From JAYVJH01 sp043777595 (GTDB lineage: Bacteria > Bacteroidota > Bacteroidia > Cytophagales > Spirosomataceae): a stretch of DNA of 62,105 nucleotides. Location of the stretch: positions 1 through 62,105 of the forward strand of contig JAYWHT010000029.1 in the NCBI GenBank assembly GCA_043777595.1. Direction: 5' to 3'. Position numbers and translations under genes: made by a program. Below, in pieces: positions 8,523-17,004 of this stretch. Below the pieces are notes generated by a model. That model searched no databases. It saw nothing but the letters and a program-made list of their open reading frames with translations, and had not been told where the DNA came from. Position 1 is the stretch's first letter; every line of letters starts with the position of its first letter.

Positions 8523-10817
8523 CTAACGACTGATGACTAATTTTTTGATTTCTTCTTCATTTTTAACAACTGGAAACTGTATTTTTAGTTTAGCCAAAAG
8601 CTCTTTTTCTAATTGACGTTGGTAATCGTTGATAACTGCCCCACGGGCTTCATTGAGCTTTTTGATGCGTTGTGGCTCAATAGTAGCTATCATAACCAAT
8701 GCTTTTTTACCGTCAATCGTTGTCCTAAAACTTCCAACTTTCCAATTATTTATATCAATATACTTGTTTTCCCCTTTATTCAAGACAGTCTCTACGATAT
8801 TGACCGATCCTATTTTTAAACTATTAAGGGTTTTTTCAATGTCTTTTTTTGAAGTGCTATAATATTGAAAACTCAGTCTTCTATTTTTGGATTTGTCAAA
8901 AGTTGGCAAAAATTTACCGTTGTCTTTTTCCATAATTCTCGACAAAGCTATCCTGTTATTGGTAATCGACTTTACAGCATTTCTAATTCGTACTCCCGAC
9001 AGTGAGTCGGGCTCAGTATTATCGCTAAATCCCGACACTTCGACCAAATAGTTTTCGTTTCGCATCATCGTAACTGCCACATCAAAGAGCGATTCTCGAT
9101 GCAATAAAGTTAAGTCTGATTTATTATTATCAAATATCAAGTCAGTGCCTTTTCGTCGCAACTGATAGGGCGGACTCATACCTAACATTTCTTGCGCCCG
9201 TACTAATAGCGAATCGCTGTTTGAGGTTATAATCGTTGCCGTTGCTCGTTCGGCATACCGATATTTATTCTTATTGGCTTCATAATAAATCCGCTGACTT
9301 GTTGTGTCGGCAATAGACTTATCCCATACTTGCTGTGCCATTACCTGCGACAACAACACGCCATCGTGTACTTCTGAGACCAATGCTTTAAATTCTGGGT
9401 ATTTTTTTTCAAGATTGGCCTCTTCATATTCGGCTAATTGTCTGTTTATAAACTGTTTATAATATCGCTGCGCCAATGTTTTTAGATTAGTGCCTTTCAT
9501 GGTAGGGGCTTGTTTTTTGGCAACAAAATCCAGAAACTGATTGGCAGAGTAGCTTTGTTTTTCAATCTCAAAAATAGACTTAATGGTCGTTGGTAAAGTT
9601 TTAAGTTTCCAATGTCCCGACAGCAACGAAGTATCTAAGAGTGCTATCGCATTGTCTTTAACTGACTCATTTTCGTTTATTTCATACAATTTTCTGAGTT
9701 TTTGAGCCGCAACCTCTACAATTACGTCTTTGCGGCTATCGGTAACAACTTTCTGGCGCAACGACGATGCGGCTTCCTGAAAAGTAGGAATTGACAGTTT
9801 GTTGATGAGCCTAATGATATGCCAGCCATAATTTGTTTTGAAAGGTTGCGACACATCACCTATTTTTTTGAGCGAGTAAGCGGCTTCTTCAAACGATGGC
9901 ACCCATTGACCAGTACCAAATGCGGCCAATACACCACCGCTATTTTTGGTCGTTTGGTCAGTCGAATATTCTCTACAAACCACCTCAAACGCCTCCCCTT
10001 GGCGTACTCGTTCATAGGCTTCTTCGATACGAGCCTTAGCTACATTTTGGCCTTCGGGGCTGGCGCTACTGCTCATACTCACTAATATATGCGCTACCTG
10101 CAACTTGCTTCGGGCAACACGTCGATCTGTTATTTTAATGAGATGATAGCCCGAATTGGTACGGACAGGATTACTGATTTTGTTGTTTTCTAAACGATAA
10201 GCAGCCGTCTCAAAGGGATAAACTGTTTGAAAAACCGTAAAAAAGCCTAAGTCGCCACCAGAGCTTGCTGTTTTGTCGTCTTTTGATAACTTTTTGGCCA
10301 TTTCTGCAAAATCCTCCCCTTCGACAATCCGCCCACGCAAGGCCATAGCCGCTCGATAAGCCACAAGCGTATCGGCAGGGCTGGCATCGGGCGATACAGA
10401 AATAAGAATGTGTGAAGCCCTAATTTCTTCTTTTGAGCGTTGGTAGGCTTCGGCTACTAAGTTGTCTATCAGTATTTTGTCTTGCAAAAACGGCTGTGCC
10501 AACTGCTTACGGAGGGTAGCCATTTCTTCTTTAAAATCAGATGTAGTATCACGACCTTCGGCTTGGGCGGCTATTACTTTAAGTTTCAGATTAGTATAAA
10601 GCTCTAAGTAGTCTTCGATAGCCATCTGTTTTGAAGTATCGGCAGAAAACTGATTTTTGGTAAATGACTGAAAAAACTCATCAGTCCTAATTTGCTGATT
10701 GCCAATGGTTAATATCACGGGGTCTGGTCTGGTTTGTACGACAGGTTTGGTTTTACAACCTACCAAAAAGCCAACAATGCAGACAAAAAATAAATATCTC
10801 ATACAGTTTTGATTCAT
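8523..10817 (-). CDS. Lipoprotein peptidylprolyl isomerase (PpiC/SurA type, two parvulin domains)
   Basis: A 764-residue exported protein. The lipobox VGFLVGC gives a lipidated Cys21, so it is anchored in a membrane facing the periplasm. A SurA-like N-terminal domain (~30-130) is followed by two parvulin domains: ~135-230 (RASHILIS to YHLIKI) and ~241-337 (VAHILVS to WHIIRLI). A long C-terminal region of ~420 residues has no domain I recognise; it contains repeated helical stretches and an ATATIITSNSDSLL segment. Met6 is an alternative start that gives a tighter signal peptide. It is the first gene of the minus-strand run and probably shares a transcript with the smaller SurA-like gene. Role: outer-membrane protein folding. 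Confidence 0.88.
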   Translation of the reverse strand: MNQNCMRYLFFVCIVGFLVGCKTKPVVQTRPDPVILTIGNQQIRTDEFFQSFTKNQFSADTSKQMAIEDYLELYTNLKLKVIAAQAEGRDTTSDFKEEMATLRKQLAQPFLQDKILIDNLVAEAYQRSKEEIRASHILISVSPDASPADTLVAYRAAMALRGRIVEGEDFAEMAKKLSKDDKTASSGGDLGFFTVFQTVYPFETAAYRLENNKISNPVRTNSGYHLIKITDRRVARSKLQVAHILVSMSSSASPEGQNVAKARIEEAYERVRQGEAFEVVCREYSTDQTTKNSGGVLAAFGTGQWVPSFEEAAYSLKKIGDVSQPFKTNYGWHIIRLINKLSIPTFQEAASSLRQKVVTDSRKDVIVEVAAQKLRKLYEINENESVKDNAIALLDTSLLSGHWKLKTLPTTIKSIFEIEKQSYSANQFLDFVAKKQAPTMKGTNLKTLAQRYYKQFINRQLAEYEEANLEKKYPEFKALVSEVHDGVLLSQVMAQQVWDKSIADTTSQRIYYEANKNKYRYAERATATIITSNSDSLLVRAQEMLGMSPPYQLRRKGTDLIFDNNKSDLTLLHRESLFDVAVTMMRNENYLVEVSGFSDNTEPDSLSGVRIRNAVKSITNNRIALSRIMEKDNGKFLPTFDKSKNRRLSFQYYSTSKKDIEKTLNSLKIGSVNIVETVLNKGENKYIDINNWKVGSFRTTIDGKKALVMIATIEPQRIKKLNEARGAVINDYQRQLEKELLAKLKIQFPVVKNEEEIKKLVISR

Positions 10818-10873
10818 CTAACAAGTAAAACTATTTTAGATGTAAAATATTGTTTTGAAAGGTAAACTAAGCA

Positions 10874-10881
10874 CAAATATA
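10874..10881 (-). promoter_or_regulatory. Putative -7 box upstream of the PPIase lipoprotein gene
   Basis: On the minus strand TATATTTG matches the Bacteroidota -7 box, about 56 nt upstream of the start. The nearest TTG is only 15 nt upstream of it, so the -33 element is poor. Confidence 0.4.
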
Positions 10882-10981
10882 CGCATTTTAAGTGGTCAAT
10901 GGTCATACTTTGATATGTTTTGTGATAGATTAGAATAACGAAAAATGGTAACAAATAATCGTCTATGACACATTTTTTTTG

Positions 10982-10989
10982 TATTTTTG
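10982..10989 (+). promoter_or_regulatory. -7-like box directly before the truA start codon
   Basis: TATTTTTG ends only three bases before the ATG of truA. If used, the transcript would start at or next to the start codon (leaderless). No TTG sits at the expected -33 distance. Confidence 0.35.
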
Positions 10990-10992
10990 CCC

Positions 10993-11745
10993 ATGCGTTA
11001 TTTTATTGAACTTAGCTACAAAGGAACAGACTTCAAGGGCTGGCAACGACAGCCCAACGCCTCGACTATCGAAGAAACCTTAGAAGATGCCCTTTCGACC
11101 TTACTGCGGCAGCCTGTGCAGATTGTAGGCAGTAGTCGTACAGACTCGGGCGTGCATGCGGTGCAACAATTTGCTCATTTTGACTTAGATTCAGCCATTC
11201 CCAATATCGATAAACTCGTTCGGTCGGTCAATAGTATTTTGCCCCGAACGATTGTAGTTGTTACTATTTTTGAAGTCAATAGCGAAACTCACTCTCGCTT
11301 TGCAGCCACACACAGGGCTTATGAATACCGCATTTGTACCAAAAAAAACCCCTTTTTGAAAGATTTGGTCTATTTTTTCAATCCAAAATTAGACATCAGT
11401 TTAATGAATGAAGCAGCTCAGATATTGTTTAAATATATTGACTACCAATGTTTTTGTAAACTACACACAGACGTAAAAACCTTTAATTGTACCATCAGCG
11501 AGGCTCAATGGACACAGCAGGGAGATTTGTGGGTATTTAGAATCAGGTCTGACCGATTTTTGCGGGGTATGGTCAGAGCCATTGTCGGAACGATGATTGA
11601 TGTGGGAACTGGCAAAATATCTTTAATGGATTTTGAGCAGATAATACTATCAAAGCAGCGAGCCAATGCCTCTGCACAAGCCCCCGCCGAAGGACTGTTT
11701 TTGGTCGAAGTCGGCTATAACGAATCGTGTTTTTCACTAACATAA
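10993..11745 (+). CDS. truA: tRNA pseudouridine(38-40) synthase TruA
   Basis: A 250-residue TruA. It isomerises uridines 38-40 in the anticodon arm of many tRNAs. MRYFIELSYKGTDFKGWQ is the typical N terminus, and SSRTDSGVHA carries the catalytic Asp51. The second half has FLRGMVRAIVGTMIDVG, which is also characteristic. The ATG chosen fits the family N terminus; a TTG two codons upstream is less likely and lies inside a -7-like box. It is divergent from the PPIase operon. Full length compared with the family. Confidence 0.96.
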   Translation: MRYFIELSYKGTDFKGWQRQPNASTIEETLEDALSTLLRQPVQIVGSSRTDSGVHAVQQFAHFDLDSAIPNIDKLVRSVNSILPRTIVVVTIFEVNSETHSRFAATHRAYEYRICTKKNPFLKDLVYFFNPKLDISLMNEAAQILFKYIDYQCFCKLHTDVKTFNCTISEAQWTQQGDLWVFRIRSDRFLRGMVRAIVGTMIDVGTGKISLMDFEQIILSKQRANASAQAPAEGLFLVEVGYNESCFSLT

Positions 11746-11841
11746 ATTTGCCCGGCGGGCTTTATAATAGTCGCTACTCGGCAAAGCCAAGCAACTGCGA
11801 TGAAGTCGGCTGTAATTATGATGCAACAATTTAAAAAAATT

Positions 11842-12453
11842 ATGAAAAAAATTGGAATAATAATATTGGCCGCTGGCGAGTCTAAGCGTATGGGCCAGCC
11901 CAAACAACTGCTGGACATCGACGGTGAAAGTCTATTGCGCCGAACAGCCAAAGTAGCCTTGGCGACTGGTTTAGAGCCTGTTGTGATGGTAGTAGGTGCA
12001 AACAAGCCTCAGATTATACCCGAAATAGCAGATTTGCCATTGACCATTATCGACAACTCGATGTGGCGAACGGGTATGGCAAGCTCTGTCAAAATGGGTA
12101 TGGCAGCATTGTGGATGAACAACAAAAACATAGATGCAGTACTGATGTTGGTCTGCGACCAGCCTTTTTTGACTGTCGGCATTTTGAACAAAATCATAGC
12201 ACAATACCAAGCCCAAAGCCCAAAAATAGTAGCCTGTCAGTATGCCGGGCAAGTGGGTGTACCTGCTCTTTTTGACAGAACGATGTTTGACACACTACTC
12301 AGCCTCACAGGCGACAAAGGCGCAAAACCTGTGCTAATGAGCCATCTCGAAGATACACATCTCGTCGATTTTGAGAATGGTATCGTTGATTTGGACACAA
12401 TTGAAGACTATGAAAAGTCAAAAAAAAGAGGAAATACAAGTGCGTTCGGTTAG
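11842..12453 (+). CDS. MocA-like nucleotidyltransferase (molybdenum cofactor cytidylyltransferase family)
   Basis: A 203-residue NTP transferase. The nucleotide-binding signature LAAGESKRMGQPKQLL begins at residue 9, and the metal-binding VCDQPF segment follows in the middle. This pattern is that of MocA/MobA-like enzymes, which attach CMP or GMP to molybdopterin for xanthine-dehydrogenase-type enzymes. No such dehydrogenase is in the window; a MogA-like gene lies at 58824. An ATG 14 codons upstream exists, but the start used here places the signature at the usual distance. A TAAATTTG -7-like box lies at 11743-11750. Cytidylyl versus other nucleotidyl specificity cannot be decided from sequence. 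Confidence 0.82.
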   Translation: MKKIGIIILAAGESKRMGQPKQLLDIDGESLLRRTAKVALATGLEPVVMVVGANKPQIIPEIADLPLTIIDNSMWRTGMASSVKMGMAALWMNNKNIDAVLMLVCDQPFLTVGILNKIIAQYQAQSPKIVACQYAGQVGVPALFDRTMFDTLLSLTGDKGAKPVLMSHLEDTHLVDFENGIVDLDTIEDYEKSKKRGNTSAFG

Positions 12454-12481
12454 TAACTTTAATTTTTTAGGACACCAAAAC

Positions 12482-12512
12482 TTGTAATTCTAAGAATAGA
12501 GCAGTACTTTTG
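12482..12512 (+). promoter_or_regulatory. Promoter of tRNA-Leu
   Basis: TTG, a 20-nt spacer and TACTTTTG form a full match to the Bacteroidota promoter consensus, placed 14 nt upstream of the mature tRNA 5' end. Confidence 0.8.
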
Positions 12513-12526
12513 TAGCCGAGTCCGAT

Positions 12527-12610
12527 GGCGAGGTGGTGAAATTGGTATACACGCTACTTTGAGGTGGTAGTGGGCGCAAGCCTGTGTGAGTTCGAGTCTC
12601 ATCCTCGTCA
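12527..12610 (+). tRNA. tRNA-Leu (anticodon GAG)
   Basis: An 84-nt class II tRNA. The acceptor strands ggcgagg and cctcgtc pair (one G-T wobble). The D arm contains aattggtata. The anticodon stem ctact/ggtag encloses the loop ttgaggt, giving anticodon GAG (reads CUC/CUU). A long variable arm (gggc-gcaa-gcct) follows, as expected for Leu. The T arm is gtgag-ttcgagt-ctcat. The discriminator base is A and CCA is not encoded. Confidence 0.92.
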
Positions 12611-12615
12611 CGAGC

Positions 12616-12650
12616 AAGACCTGTAAGCGTAAGTTTACGGGTCTTTTTTT
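12616..12650 (+). terminator. Intrinsic terminator after tRNA-Leu
   Basis: The stem aagacctgtaa / ttacgggtctt (one G-T wobble) with an 8-nt loop is followed by a run of seven T residues. Confidence 0.85.
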
Positions 12651-12677
12651 GTTATTGGCATATGCAGTCTATATTTG
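12649..12677 (+). promoter_or_regulatory. Putative promoter of the ElaA-like gene
   Basis: TTG, an 18-nt spacer and TATATTTG lie directly after the tRNA terminator, 18 nt before the ATG of the acetyltransferase gene. Confidence 0.55.
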
Positions 12678-12695
12678 TACTTTTAACCTGCAATT

Positions 12696-13145
12696 ATGGT
12701 AACTTTCAAGTGTATTCGTTTTTCGGAACTGACTGTCGATGAACTCTACAAAATATTGATGCTACGGGCGGAGGTTTTTGTGGTTGAGCAACACAGCCCA
12801 TTTCAAGACCCCGACGGCAACGACCCACTGGCTCGGCACTGCATCGGTACTGACGACACTGGCCAAATTGTGGCTTATACTCGTATTTTTGACAGAGGTA
12901 TTATTTACAAAGACTATACTTCGATTGGCCGGGTGGTGGCTTCGCCGCTGATACGTGGACAAAACATCGGCAAACAACTCATGAAGGTTTCGATTGAGTA
13001 TTGCCACCAATTATTTGGTAATGAGCCTATTAAAATTGGGGCGCAAACCTATTTACTCAAATTTTACAGTTCACTGGGTTTTGTATCGACAGGCGAAGAA
13101 TATTTAGAAGACGGTATTCCGCATACCAAAATGGTGTTTAAGTAG
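12696..13145 (+). CDS. ElaA-like GNAT family N-acetyltransferase
   Basis: A 149-residue GNAT acetyltransferase matching the ElaA subfamily: LRAEVFVVEQHSPFQDPDGND near the N terminus, then RIFDRG, IGRVVASPLIRGQNIGKQLM (acetyl-CoA binding loop) and FYSSLGFVSTGEEYLEDGIPHTKM at the end. It would transfer an acetyl group from acetyl-CoA to an unknown amine. The gene stands alone, with its own promoter-like sequence behind the tRNA terminator. The family is clear; the substrate is unknown in general for ElaA. Confidence 0.88.
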   Translation: MVTFKCIRFSELTVDELYKILMLRAEVFVVEQHSPFQDPDGNDPLARHCIGTDDTGQIVAYTRIFDRGIIYKDYTSIGRVVASPLIRGQNIGKQLMKVSIEYCHQLFGNEPIKIGAQTYLLKFYSSLGFVSTGEEYLEDGIPHTKMVFK

Positions 13146-13154
13146 TATTGAGTA

Positions 13155-13202
13155 TATGGTACGGTGTCGTGAGTTAAATATAACGTTGTTGATCAGCAAG
13201 TT
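13155..13202 (+). repeat. Dispersed intergenic repeat, copy 1
   Basis: The sequence tatggt-n-cggtgtc-n-tgagttaaatataac, followed by a diverged tail ending in cagcaagtt, recurs at 44210. It lies in the gap between two convergent genes. Confidence 0.6.
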
Positions 13203-13240
13203 ATAAAAATTAAAATACCGTATCGCTTTTGAATATCTAC

Positions 13241-14875
13241 TTAATTTGTTTTAATGATTTTTTTGCTCAACACGCCTTTATTAGTATGGATTCTGAGAAA
13301 ATACATACCTGCCGCCCCTTGTACTGGCAAAGTTAGGTTGTTAGTGCCATTTTCTAAAATCTGCAAGTTATTCTGAATCGTTCTGCCGTTGCTGTCAATG
13401 ATTTCGAGCATGGCTTCCATTTTATAATTAGCCCTTATTTTTAGATTTAATTGTTCACTAAACGGATTAGGCGACACTTCGAGCGACAAGCTCTCTATGG
13501 TTGTTTCTTCGGCATTGGCCGTAATTGTACCAAACAAATAGCCATCGAGCCAGTCTAAGCGAGCTGCCAGCCATGACTTAAAATTAGTAATCTGCCCTTG
13601 ATACGTGGTTGGCAATGGCCTCGGATTTGGCCACACATACACACCCAGTACAGGCCAACGCACGAAGTTTCGTTTTTGAGATTCGTCCAAATAACCCGCC
13701 AGCGAGTCTATGGTGGCGTGTAAGCGGGTTGTTTTCCAAGCACCTTTCCGCAGAGCCGTATATTGACCTCTCAGTTCTTTGCTAAAAGTAGAGTCTTCGA
13801 GCATTCGTTTCCAGTGAAACGGTACTTGCCAATAATCTTCGGGACATTCAGACCCAAACAAATACGACCAACCTTGATACCGTTCGGCAGAGCAATAATC
13901 GGCATTACCAAAAGCAATGTCATAGTCCCAGGCTGGTCCGGCCTTAATGCGGCGGTCTTTACTATGGCGGTCTTTGTGAAAAAAAGTACTGATACGATAG
14001 CCGTCGATATTTTTGGCGACTTCATTCATCAAGAATATTCTGACAAAAGAACTGACTCCAAAAAACTTCTGATAACCATTTTTGGGGTCTCTAAAATTGA
14101 CGGCACTCAATGCCACTTCTGCACTATCTACATAGGTTTTGAGATAGACTTTTTGTTGTGGCGTAATATTGGCAGGACTTGGATAGTCGTAATAAAAATT
14201 GGTGACTTGTCCGAATCTTGACTCCGTGGGTTTGATTTTCGACGTCCAGCCAAGGGGCTGGTCTGAGCCAGTTGTTTTGTCTATTTTAAAAATATAACCT
14301 CCCGTCAGCGCATCGCCAGCGTTGTCGGTAGTTGCCATTTTGGTTATAGAAACTCGATCCCCGTCCCGTTTTATTTTTTCCATCAATACATACACACCCT
14401 CGTATTTACCGTTCAAGACCATCTCGACGTGTTGGGTACGGCTTGCATACGAACCCATATCTCTAAACATTTGCATTGCCATAACGTTATGTAGCAGTGT
14501 TTTTTCGTTGTAGGCTGGGTACAAAATCCAGTCCTGCTCTTTTGGAAAACCCAACAGCGAAACCGTTAGCCCTGCCCCTTTGTCGTCCCGAGTCTCGAAG
14601 CCATAGGGTTTTTTGGGGAACGACTGCGAAGACGACCCTCTAAACTCAATACCGACCAAACCATTGTAGTCATTGGCATTATCGGTAACGTTGTTTCGTT
14701 TGCCAACGCCATTGTTTATGACTTTCATTTTGGCCGTAATTTTTGGATTATCAACAATATTGACACCACTCGTTTCGATAATAACAATTGGCAAGTTTGA
14801 CGAAGTAAATGTCTGTGAATGACCCTTCAAACAAGCCACCAAAGCAAATATTATCACAAATAATTTATGTTTCAT
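13241..14875 (-). CDS. CotH kinase family protein with T9SS sorting domain
   Basis: A 544-residue secreted protein. The signal peptide ends near KGHSQ. The CotH domain (about 80-400) shows SSSQSFPKKPYGFETRDD, NEKTLLHNVMAMQMFRDMG, NGKYEGVYVLMEKIKRD, VAKNIDGYRISTFFHKDR and AGPAWDYDIAFGNADY; the last holds the Asp residues typical of this atypical protein-kinase fold. Residues ~455-544 are a type IX secretion C-terminal sorting domain (LEVSPNPFSEQLNLKI, GMYFLRIHTNKGVLSKKIIK), so it is exported to the surface or medium. CotH of spore formers phosphorylates coat proteins; the role in Bacteroidota is not known. It is a single-gene unit convergent with the acetyltransferase gene. Confidence 0.88.
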   Translation of the reverse strand: MKHKLFVIIFALVACLKGHSQTFTSSNLPIVIIETSGVNIVDNPKITAKMKVINNGVGKRNNVTDNANDYNGLVGIEFRGSSSQSFPKKPYGFETRDDKGAGLTVSLLGFPKEQDWILYPAYNEKTLLHNVMAMQMFRDMGSYASRTQHVEMVLNGKYEGVYVLMEKIKRDGDRVSITKMATTDNAGDALTGGYIFKIDKTTGSDQPLGWTSKIKPTESRFGQVTNFYYDYPSPANITPQQKVYLKTYVDSAEVALSAVNFRDPKNGYQKFFGVSSFVRIFLMNEVAKNIDGYRISTFFHKDRHSKDRRIKAGPAWDYDIAFGNADYCSAERYQGWSYLFGSECPEDYWQVPFHWKRMLEDSTFSKELRGQYTALRKGAWKTTRLHATIDSLAGYLDESQKRNFVRWPVLGVYVWPNPRPLPTTYQGQITNFKSWLAARLDWLDGYLFGTITANAEETTIESLSLEVSPNPFSEQLNLKIRANYKMEAMLEIIDSNGRTIQNNLQILENGTNNLTLPVQGAAGMYFLRIHTNKGVLSKKIIKTN

Positions 14876-15016
14876 AGCCTCAGAGATGTTTATGTTCTGT
14901 TTTATTGCGAAATATAATCAGTATTTACGGTTTTATTGTCCCTATTTTTTATTTGTATTTTAAAAAATTTTCAAATCAATTGGCTTTTATTTAGATTTGT
15001 CAAAAAAACAAAAACC

Positions 15017-15295
15017 ATGACAGTTACTTATCAACTTTCAGAATCAGAGTTTGATTATCAGCTTTTCAAACGAATCAAATCACAGTTTGGTCGTCGGAAC
15101 AATTCATTCAAAATTAAAATCGAAGTAGAAATAGCCGAAACAGATGAAACTGCCGCCATTATGGCCAATCCTTATTTAGTTGCAAAGCTAAATGAGGGAA
15201 TTGAAGCCATAAAAAATGAGAATATGATAACTTTCAATCCCGAACAATTTAATGAACTTCTCAAGGAACATTCAATTCACGCCACTGGCATTTAA
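15017..15295 (+). CDS. Antitoxin-like protein of a decayed Txe/YoeB-type toxin-antitoxin pair
   Basis: A 92-residue protein. The N-terminal half is a short beta/alpha module (MTVTYQLSESEFDYQLFKRI). The C-terminal half NPYLVAKLNEGIEAIKNENM, then TFNPEQFNELLKEH, resembles the toxin-neutralising tail of antitoxins that pair with Txe/YoeB RNases in Bacteroidota. The start at 15017 gives an N terminus of normal antitoxin form; a longer in-frame reading adds 27 hydrophobic residues and is not credible. Directly after its stop lies the C-terminal third of such a toxin, so the antitoxin is now an orphan. Function as an active antitoxin is inferred. Confidence 0.65.
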   Translation: MTVTYQLSESEFDYQLFKRIKSQFGRRNNSFKIKIEVEIAETDETAAIMANPYLVAKLNEGIEAIKNENMITFNPEQFNELLKEHSIHATGI

Positions 15296-15303
15296 ACAAA
15301 AAA

Positions 15304-15402
15304 TTCTGGTCTCGCAGAATTACAGATGAACATAGAGTAATTTACAAGGTTACAAATGATGTAATAGAGTTCTATTCTTTCAAAAATCATTATGATAGTT
15401 AA
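15304..15402 (+). pseudogene. Truncated Txe/YoeB-type toxin remnant
   Basis: In the +1 frame relative to the window, the sequence encodes FWSRRITDEHRVIYKV and then ~16 residues ending FKNHYDS before a TAA. This matches the C-terminal third of Txe/YoeB toxins, which carry S-R-R-I-x-x-E-H-R-x-V-Y-K-V and a terminal His-Tyr. The ~50 N-terminal residues are absent: the frame opens only inside the antitoxin gene, with no start codon. The last 11 nt overlap the comF start. It is a deletion that fused the antitoxin stop to the toxin tail. Confidence 0.7.
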
Positions 15403-16096
15403 AAACTCCCTCATCAAAAAATACTGGACTGCGCTCTTAGATGTTTTTTATCCAGAAAACTGTCAGGCTTGTGCTGGGCAGTTGTTTGGCAATGAGCAAG
15501 TTATCTGTACCTCATGTCGAGTTTCTCTACCCCGTACCAATTCGCATTTGGTCGAAATGCCTTCGCTGGCTCTTAAATTTGCGGGTAAAGTATTGGTTCA
15601 ATCTGTGTTTTCGTTCTTAAAGTTTGAGAAAGGTGGCAAAGTACAACATCTTTTACACGCACTCAAATACAAAAATAAGCCCGAAGTTGGTGTATTTTTG
15701 GGTAAACTCTATGGCCAAGAATTACGGCAGTCCAAGTTTTATTTTGACTTAGTCGTGGGAGTGCCTCTGCACGCACGCAAACAGGCACAACGTGGCTACA
15801 ACCAAGCCGATGCTTTGGCCAAAGGATTAGCCGAGGGTTTGGGTACAGAATGGTCGGCGGAGGTAGCCGTTCGTCAAAAATTTACTGAAACCCAAACAGG
15901 TAAAACCAGAGCCGAGCGGCACGAAAACGTAGCAAATATTTTTAGGGTCATTCAGCCTCAACTCATTCAGAACAAGCACGTTGTGGTAATAGACGACGTG
16001 GTTACGACAGGTGCAACGATAGAATCGCTGTTGATTGAATTGTTGGACAATGGCGCAAAGTCGGTTTCGATCATTACATTGGCGGCAGCTATCTAA
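15392..16096 (+). CDS. comF: ComF family phosphoribosyltransferase-like protein
   Basis: A 234-residue ComF protein. An N-terminal zinc-finger-like region has Cys24, Cys27, Cys39 and Cys42 (CQAC...CTSC). The phosphoribosyltransferase fold follows with GVPLHARKQAQRGYNQA and the PRPP-binding loop VVVIDDVVTTGAT (~196-208). ComF is needed for DNA uptake in competent bacteria, probably in the cytoplasm at the single-strand import step; in others its role is unclear. No other competence gene is in the window. The start overlaps the toxin remnant, and the 3' end overlaps the convergent gene by 4 bp. Confidence 0.93.
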   Translation: MIVKNSLIKKYWTALLDVFYPENCQACAGQLFGNEQVICTSCRVSLPRTNSHLVEMPSLALKFAGKVLVQSVFSFLKFEKGGKVQHLLHALKYKNKPEVGVFLGKLYGQELRQSKFYFDLVVGVPLHARKQAQRGYNQADALAKGLAEGLGTEWSAEVAVRQKFTETQTGKTRAERHENVANIFRVIQPQLIQNKHVVVIDDVVTTGATIESLLIELLDNGAKSVSIITLAAAI

Positions 16097-16992
16097 AAAC
16101 TATCTACCGCTCTATATGCTTTGATGAGGGCTTCTTCGCCGTCTTTACCTGCTTTAAAATTACCGTGTTCCATTCCCAAAATACCTTTGTAGCCTTTGTC
16201 TGAAAGGTGTTTGAATATATTTTTGTAGTTGATTTCGCCAGTTGTGGGTTCTCTACGACCTGGGTTGTCGCCAATCTGAATATAAGCAACTTCATTCCAA
16301 CAGTTATCCATCATGGCCGTTACGTTGCCTTCGTTGCGTTGCATGTGATAAATGTCATACAAGATTTTACAAGAAGGGCTACCAACGGCCCGACAAATCA
16401 TATATGTCTGGTCGGACGTTCTCAAAAACAAGTCTGGATTGTCTGACAACGGTTCTAAAACCATCGCCAGGCCGTGCGGCTCAAAGATAGCGGCGGCTTG
16501 TTTTAGTATATCTATCACGTGGCCAGTCTGAATACCAATCGGTAGGTTTCGTTCAAAATAACCAGGCACAACGGTCATCACCTTGGCATTGCAACGTTTG
16601 GCTGTTTCGACGGCTTGGCGGCAGGTTTTTAAGAATGTGTCTTTAAACTCTTGTTTGCCCGAGGTAAGCGATACTTTCCAGTTGTCGCCGCCGTCAATCA
16701 CAAACACACCCATCGCCATGCCTAACTTAGCCATTGTTTCACCAATTTTAGATTGAATTTCAGGTTTTCTGACCATCATTTCATTGTCTTCCAAAGCCCG
16801 AAAACCAACTTCGTTCATAAACTTCAACTGGTCGAACAAGTCTGTACCCGCACTGTTGCTAAACATACCAAAATGGGGGGCGTAATTGAGCTTGAACACG
16901 CCCTTGTCATAACTCGAAGCCAAAGCCGAGCTACCAATTAGCGTAGTGGCTGCTGCGGCAAAGGTCGTCTTGATAAAATTTCTGCGTTGCAT
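16093..16992 (-). CDS. Hydroxypyruvate-isomerase-like TIM barrel protein with Tat-type leader
   Basis: A 299-residue protein of the sugar isomerase/endonuclease (AP endonuclease 2) TIM-barrel superfamily, closest in form to hydroxypyruvate isomerases. Metal-site segments are MVLEPLSDNPD, LYDIYHMQRNEG, IQIGDNPGRREP and GILGMEHG. The N terminus MQRRNFIKTTFAAAATTLIG is a twin-arginine type leader, so it acts in the periplasm unless the leader is not cleaved. It lies 12 nt downstream of the large cytochrome c gene on the same strand, a pairing that suggests a shared periplasmic sugar or polyol pathway (inference). The exact substrate is not readable from sequence. Confidence 0.82.
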   Translation of the reverse strand: MQRRNFIKTTFAAAATTLIGSSALASSYDKGVFKLNYAPHFGMFSNSAGTDLFDQLKFMNEVGFRALEDNEMMVRKPEIQSKIGETMAKLGMAMGVFVIDGGDNWKVSLTSGKQEFKDTFLKTCRQAVETAKRCNAKVMTVVPGYFERNLPIGIQTGHVIDILKQAAAIFEPHGLAMVLEPLSDNPDLFLRTSDQTYMICRAVGSPSCKILYDIYHMQRNEGNVTAMMDNCWNEVAYIQIGDNPGRREPTTGEINYKNIFKHLSDKGYKGILGMEHGNFKAGKDGEEALIKAYRAVDSF

Positions 16993-17004
16993 GAGAGATT
17001 GGGA

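Noticed and set aside
11750..11764. Hairpin gccc-ggc-gggc after truA as a terminator.
   Set aside because: The stem is only 4 bp with a 3-nt loop and a weak T tail; not enough to call.
14936..15016. A 27-residue N-terminal extension of the antitoxin-like protein.
   Set aside because: It is hydrophobic and AT-driven, absent from antitoxins, and the ATG at 15017 gives a normal N terminus.
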